A DNA stretch of 64,000 nucleotides, taken from contig JAISUT010000016.1 of assembly GCA_031271905.1 (NCBI GenBank), forward strand, positions 1 through 64,000, in the 5' to 3' direction. The position numbers and the translations under genes were made by a program. The notes beneath the pieces are model-generated. The model saw only the letters and a program-made list of their open reading frames with translations, made no database searches and had not been told where the DNA came from. This DNA is from Acidobacteriota bacterium (GTDB lineage: Bacteria > Acidobacteriota > UBA6911). This document shows positions 60,179 through 64,000 of this stretch, piece after piece; the stretch's first letter is position 1; each line of letters opens with the position of its first letter.

Positions 60179-62053
60179 CTATTCCACCGTGACGCTTTTG
60201 GCGAGGTTGCGGGGCTGGTCCACGTCGCAACCGCGCAATATGGCGATGTGATACGCAAGCAGTTGCAACGGCACGATCTCTAGGATCGGGAGCAGCGCGT
60301 CCGCCGTCTCCGGGATGCGGATGACGTGCCTGGACAGGTCTCCGATCTCCCCGTCCCCCTCCGTCGCCAGCGCGACGATGATGCCGTCGCGGGCGCGCGC
60401 CTCCTGGATGTTGCTGACCATCTTCTCGTAGCGCAACGTCGATCGCGGGTCGCGGGAGTCCTTCGCCGCCAATGCGACCACCGGCAACCTCTTGTCGATC
60501 AGGGCGTTCGGCCCGTGCTTCATCTCGCCGGCGGGGTAGCCCTCGGCATGGATGTAGGAGATCTCCTTCAGCTTGAGCGCCCCTTCCAGCGCGATCGGGT
60601 AGTGGATGCCGCGCCCCAGGTAGAGGGCGTTCGCGCGGCGGTAGACCTTCTTCGCCACGGCTTCGCAGTCCCCGGCCTTCTCCACCAGCCCCTGGACGAG
60701 GCCGGGCAGCCGGTCGAGCTCGCGGATGACCCTGCCGGCGTCGGCGGGAGGCAGCGTCCCGCGCGCCTTGCCCAGGTAGGTCGCGACCAGCGCCAGCACC
60801 GCGAGCTGGCAGGTGAACGCCTTGGTGGAGGCGACGCCGATCTCCGGGCCGCTCCGGGTGTAGAGGTTGCCGTCGCTTTCGCGCGAGAGCATGCTCCCGA
60901 CCACGTTGCAGACGGACAGCACCTTCGCCCCCCTGCCCTTCGCCTCGCGCACGGCGGCGAGGGTGTCGGCGGTCTCCCCCGACTGGCTGATGGCGATGAC
61001 CAGCGTCTTGCAGTCCACGATCGGGTCGCGGTAGCGGAACTCCGAGCCGTAATCGACCTCCACCGGGATGCGCGCGAAGTCCTCGATGAGGAACTTCCCC
61101 ACCAGCCCCGCATGCCAGGAGGTGCCGCAGGCGACGATCTGTATCTTCTCGACCTGCGCCAGCGCCTCGTCGGAGATGCCGGACTCCGCCAGGGTGACGG
61201 CGTCCGACGCCCCGGACGGGTCGTCCGGGTCAAGGATGATCCTGCCGGCGACGGTCTCCCGCAGGGCGCGAGGTTGCTCGCATATCTCCTTGAGCATGAA
61301 ATGCGGGCACCCCCCCTTCTCCGCCATCTCGGGGCTCCAGGCGACCTCCTTCAACTCGAAGGGGACCGCCTCCCCGTCCAGCCCCTGCAGGGAGAGTCCG
61401 CCGGGGGTGAGGACGGCGACCTCGCCATCCTTCAGAAAATACATCCGGCGCGTGTGATCGAGGATGGCGGGCACGTCCGAGGCGATGAACATCTCCCCCT
61501 CCCCCTCGCCCACGATGATCGGGGGGCCGTAGCGGGCGGCGACAAGGACGTCCGGCTCGTCGGCGGAGAGGATCGCCAAGGCGTAGCTGCCGCGCAGCTC
61601 GCGGAGCGCCGCCCGCACCGCCTCTTGGAACGTCCTGCCCGGCAGCAGCGACTCCACCAGGTGGGCGATCACCTCCGTGTCGGTCTCGGTGACGAACTTA
61701 TGCCCCTCCCCTGCGAGGCGCGCCTTCAGCTTCTGGTAGTTCTCGATGATGCCGTTGTGGACGACGGCGATGCGCCCCGTGCAGTCGCGGTGCGGGTGGG
61801 CGTTCTCCTCCGTAGGCTTGCCGTGCGTCGCCCAGCGCGTGTGCCCGATGCCGTAGCTCCCTTCGGGCGGGTCGCCGTCCAGAACCTTGGCGAGGTTCCC
61901 CAGCTTGCCGGACGCGCGACGCACCGACAGGTCGCCGCCGCTGGAGACGGCGATGCCCGCCGAGTCGTAGCCGCGATATTCGAGCCTGCGCAACCCGCCG
62001 ACGAGCACGGGGACGACCGGCTTCGCCCCCACATATCCAACTATCCCGCACAT
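60179..62053 (-). CDS. glmS: Glucosamine-6-phosphate synthase GlmS
   Basis: GlmS makes glucosamine-6-phosphate from fructose-6-phosphate and glutamine, the entry point to UDP-GlcNAc for peptidoglycan and lipid A. The 624-residue enzyme has the N-terminal glutaminase with catalytic Cys2 (MCGIVGYVG) and two sugar-isomerase domains (CGTSWHAGL, SQSGETADTL, STKAFTCQL). The C-terminus PRNLAKSVTVE is the standard ending. A GGGAG site lies upstream of the ATG. No glmS ribozyme was seen in the short leader. Confidence 0.97.
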   Translation of the reverse strand: MCGIVGYVGAKPVVPVLVGGLRRLEYRGYDSAGIAVSSGGDLSVRRASGKLGNLAKVLDGDPPEGSYGIGHTRWATHGKPTEENAHPHRDCTGRIAVVHNGIIENYQKLKARLAGEGHKFVTETDTEVIAHLVESLLPGRTFQEAVRAALRELRGSYALAILSADEPDVLVAARYGPPIIVGEGEGEMFIASDVPAILDHTRRMYFLKDGEVAVLTPGGLSLQGLDGEAVPFELKEVAWSPEMAEKGGCPHFMLKEICEQPRALRETVAGRIILDPDDPSGASDAVTLAESGISDEALAQVEKIQIVACGTSWHAGLVGKFLIEDFARIPVEVDYGSEFRYRDPIVDCKTLVIAISQSGETADTLAAVREAKGRGAKVLSVCNVVGSMLSRESDGNLYTRSGPEIGVASTKAFTCQLAVLALVATYLGKARGTLPPADAGRVIRELDRLPGLVQGLVEKAGDCEAVAKKVYRRANALYLGRGIHYPIALEGALKLKEISYIHAEGYPAGEMKHGPNALIDKRLPVVALAAKDSRDPRSTLRYEKMVSNIQEARARDGIIVALATEGDGEIGDLSRHVIRIPETADALLPILEIVPLQLLAYHIAILRGCDVDQPRNLAKSVTVE

Positions 62054-62338
62054 GACATGAACTCCCTTTGGCTGTCCTCGTTGGCCGTTCGCGAACTATG
62101 ACAATATTAGATGATCGTCCGTCTCCCAAAGGTTCATTACAGGTTTCACCCCCCGGACGCTCTTCCCAGCCCGAACATGCGGGCACATATGCTACAATCC
62201 CCCATCCCCGCCCCATGGGATATGGGCGGCGGGCGACGGTTTGAGAGTATAGACGATATGGGATGCCGGGACAACCGCGCCGCGATGCGAGCCGGGGCGG
62301 CGTCACGGCGGGTTTTTAAAGACGGGTTTCCATCGGTT
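62054..62338. other. Divergent glmS/moeA intergenic region
   Basis: This 285-bp spacer has a TACAAT at 62193-62198 that could be a -10 element for moeA, without a clear -35. GGTTTTTAAAG near 62310-62320 comes after a GC-rich, partly self-complementary stretch and could be an attenuator. I looked for a molybdenum-cofactor riboswitch and could not recognise one. Confidence 0.4.
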
Positions 62339-63553
62339 ATGATCAGCATCGAAGAAGCGCGGGAGATACTGCTCGGCAACATGCCGGCGCGCAAGACCGA
62401 GCGCATCCCCTTCCACCAGGCGCTGGGGCGCGTCCTCGCCGAGGACGTCGCCGCCTCCGCCGACGTCCCCCCGTTCGACCGGGCCACGATGGACGGGTAC
62501 GCCGTGCGCGCGGCGGACGTGCGGGGCGCGCCGGCGGACCTGGTCGTCGGGGGGGAGGCGCGCGCCGGCGGCGGGGTGCCCGCGGAACTGAGGCCGGGCG
62601 AGGCCGTCGCCATCATGACCGGAGCGCCGGTCCCCCGGGGGGCGGACGCGGTGCAGAAGGTGGAGGCGTGCTGCGCCTCCCCGTGCGAGAGCAGGGTGAC
62701 CGTGCTCGAGCCGGTCGAGGCGGGCGACAACATCGCGCCCAGGGGGCGCGAGGCGAAGGCGGGCGAGGCGGTGTTGCTGGCGGGACGGCACGTCGGGCCT
62801 GCGGAGGTCGCGCTGATGGCGTCCTTCGGCCATGCCGAGGCGGTCGTCTACGCGCGCCCGTCGGTGGCGGTCCTCTCCACCGGGGACGAGCTGGTGGAGT
62901 TCGACGAGTCCCCCCGCCCGGACCAGATACGGAACTCGAACGCCTGGTGCCTCCTGGCGCAATTGCGCCTGCTGGGGATAGAGGCGGACTACCTCGGCAT
63001 CGCGCGGGACGACCGGGCGCGGTTGCGCGAGAGGATGGCGGAGGGGCTGCGGCGGGACGTCCTGGTCATCACCGGCGGCGTCTCGATGGGCGAGTACGAC
63101 TTCGTGCGCGACGTGTTCGCGGAGCTGGGGGTGGACATCCTCTTCAGCAAGGTGGCGATCAAGCCGGGCAAGCCGACCGTCTTCGCGCGCAGGGGAGACC
63201 GCTTGGTCTTCGGCCTGCCGGGGAACCCGCTCTCCTCGCTGGTCACCTTCGAATGCTTCGTGCGGCCCGTGCTGGGGCGGATGTGCGGCATGGAGCGCCC
63301 GGATCTGCCGCGCGTGCAAGGGACGCTTTTGAAGGACGTGCGCCAGACGCCGGGGCGCACGTCCTTCCTGCCTGCGCGGGCCGCCTGGACGGAGCGCGGC
63401 TGGGAGGCGGTGGCGCTGGACTGGAAGAACTCCGCCGACATGATCGGCTTCTCCAAGGCGAACGCGACGGTGGTGTTCCCCGGCGGGCGCGACCTCCTGA
63501 GGGGGGGGGAGGCGGTGGAGATCATGCTGCTCCCCGATTTTTTCGCGAGGTGA
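62339..63553 (+). CDS. moeA: Molybdopterin molybdenumtransferase MoeA
   Basis: MoeA inserts molybdate into adenylylated molybdopterin in the last step of molybdenum cofactor synthesis. The 404-residue protein shows VPPFDRATMDGYAVRAAD, the IMTGAPVPRGADAV segment, GDELVE within VAVLSTGDELVEF, the MPT-binding TGGVSMGEYDFV and GLPGNPLSSLVTFECFVRP. The frame opens earlier, but ATG 62339 gives the family start (ISIEEAREILL). The ribosome site is weak. It is followed by moaC after 3 nt. Confidence 0.95.
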   Translation: MISIEEAREILLGNMPARKTERIPFHQALGRVLAEDVAASADVPPFDRATMDGYAVRAADVRGAPADLVVGGEARAGGGVPAELRPGEAVAIMTGAPVPRGADAVQKVEACCASPCESRVTVLEPVEAGDNIAPRGREAKAGEAVLLAGRHVGPAEVALMASFGHAEAVVYARPSVAVLSTGDELVEFDESPRPDQIRNSNAWCLLAQLRLLGIEADYLGIARDDRARLRERMAEGLRRDVLVITGGVSMGEYDFVRDVFAELGVDILFSKVAIKPGKPTVFARRGDRLVFGLPGNPLSSLVTFECFVRPVLGRMCGMERPDLPRVQGTLLKDVRQTPGRTSFLPARAAWTERGWEAVALDWKNSADMIGFSKANATVVFPGGRDLLRGGEAVEIMLLPDFFAR

Positions 63554-63556
63554 CCC

Positions 63557-64000
63557 GTGGCGGTAGACAGTGAATTGGAGTTGTCGCACCTGGACGCCGA
63601 GGGGCGGGCGCGCATGGTGGACGTGTCCGGGAAGGCGCCGACCTTCCGGCGGGCGCTCGCCGAGTCGTTCGTCAGGCTCTCGCGCCCCACGCTGGGGCTG
63701 TTGCTCGGCGGGAAGCTGCCCAAGGGGAACGCGCTGGAGACCGCGCGTCTCGCGGGGATCATGGCGGCGAAGCGGACGCCGGACCTCATCCCCCTGTGCC
63801 ACCCCCTGCTGCTGACCCATGTGGACGTGGATGCGACGCCGCAAGAAGACGGCGTGCGCTTCCTCGCCACGGTCACCTGCCCGGGCAACACCGGCGTCGA
63901 GATGGAGGCGCTGACGGCGGCGGCGCTCGCAGCCCTCACGCTCTACGACATGGTGAAGGCGGTGGAGAAGGGGGCGGTGATCGAGAAGGTGCAACTGTTG
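63557..64000 (+). CDS. moaC: Cyclic pyranopterin monophosphate synthase MoaC (partial)
   Basis: MoaC converts the GTP-derived 3',8-cyclo intermediate to cyclic pyranopterin monophosphate in the first stage of molybdenum cofactor synthesis. The 148 codons present include [58 protein letters not shown] and [26 protein letters not shown], with the conserved Asp and Lys of the active site. It begins with GTG, with CGAGGTGA just before it, and runs off the right edge a few residues before its expected end. Confidence 0.95.
   Translation, partial: MAVDSELELSHLDAEGRARMVDVSGKAPTFRRALAESFVRLSRPTLGLLLGGKLPKGNALETARLAGIMAAKRTPDLIPLCHPLLLTHVDVDATPQEDGVRFLATVTCPGNTGVEMEALTAAALAALTLYDMVKAVEKGAVIEKVQLL

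Noticed and set aside
62054-62338. Molybdenum-cofactor riboswitch before moeA or glmS ribozyme before glmS
   Set aside because: I could not find the conserved cores of either RNA by eye. A covariance search with Rfam models would settle it.

Overview
The window is about 64 kb of GC-rich chromosome from a diderm (LPS-making, Gram-negative-type) bacterium. lpxC, tonB/exbBD, a Tat-exported protein, lipoproteins with lipoboxes and a PEP-CTERM protein all point that way. The order tig-clpP-clpX-lon-engB-rho, the tonB-exbB-exbD-exbD-TPR lipoprotein cluster and a small CPCCG zinc-ribbon protein beside lpxC/plsY remind me of Acidobacteriota or a neighbouring phylum. That placement is inference; no rRNA gene is present to test it.

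Layout. 0.5-2.7 kb (+): lpxC, a zinc-ribbon protein, plsY and a Trm112-like protein. 2.7-9.7 kb (-): an elongasome operon with a diguanylate cyclase placed directly before mreB-mreC-mreD-mrdA-rodA. 10-15 kb (+): a PpiD/SurA-type foldase, a large MoaF-like protein, a Tat-exported SnoaL-like protein and ppnP. 15-19.6 kb (-): argH, an NtrC-class regulator and a PEP-CTERM protein. 20-23 kb (+): MFS and sodium:solute transporters. 23-26 kb: a cyclophilin lipoprotein, a Fur-family regulator divergent from a ZIP metal transporter, and an Isf-like flavoprotein. 26-36 kb (-): murJ, rho, engB, lon, clpX, clpP, tig and tRNA-Leu(UAG). 36.8-40.6 kb (+): ruvA, ruvB, a MoxR ATPase and a DUF58 protein. 40.6-46.6 kb (-): a pyruvate/acetoin-type dehydrogenase complex (E3, E2, E1beta, E1alpha) with its lipoate-protein ligase. 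46.7-50.7 kb (-): TonB system with a TPR lipoprotein. 51-55.7 kb (-): secF, secD, yajC and tgt. 55.7-62 kb (-): an NHL propeller, a CDF transporter, a biotin carrier plus acyl-CoA carboxyltransferase pair, and glmS. 62.3-64 kb (+): moeA and the start of moaC, cut by the window edge.

The most unusual content is not a gene. A palindromic repeat of about 121 bp, with 18-bp inverted ends (consensus AGGGAACCTCTAAAAACC) and an inner GGTCGAAAA/TTTTCGACC hairpin, is present in eight full copies, two internally deleted copies and one decayed copy. All lie between genes, many inside operons. Four copies have perfect 4-bp flanking duplications, which suggests a transposon-derived MITE. Every copy flanked by co-directional genes has the same orientation relative to transcription. 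Two copies bracket the only tRNA gene, and one lies so tightly against secD that its last base is part of the stop codon.

Other points of interest are a diguanylate cyclase coupled to mreB, TTG starts in three consecutive proteostasis genes (tig, clpP, clpX), a four-part MoaF-like protein, and tandem 12-bp direct repeats at the fur/ZIP divergent promoter.
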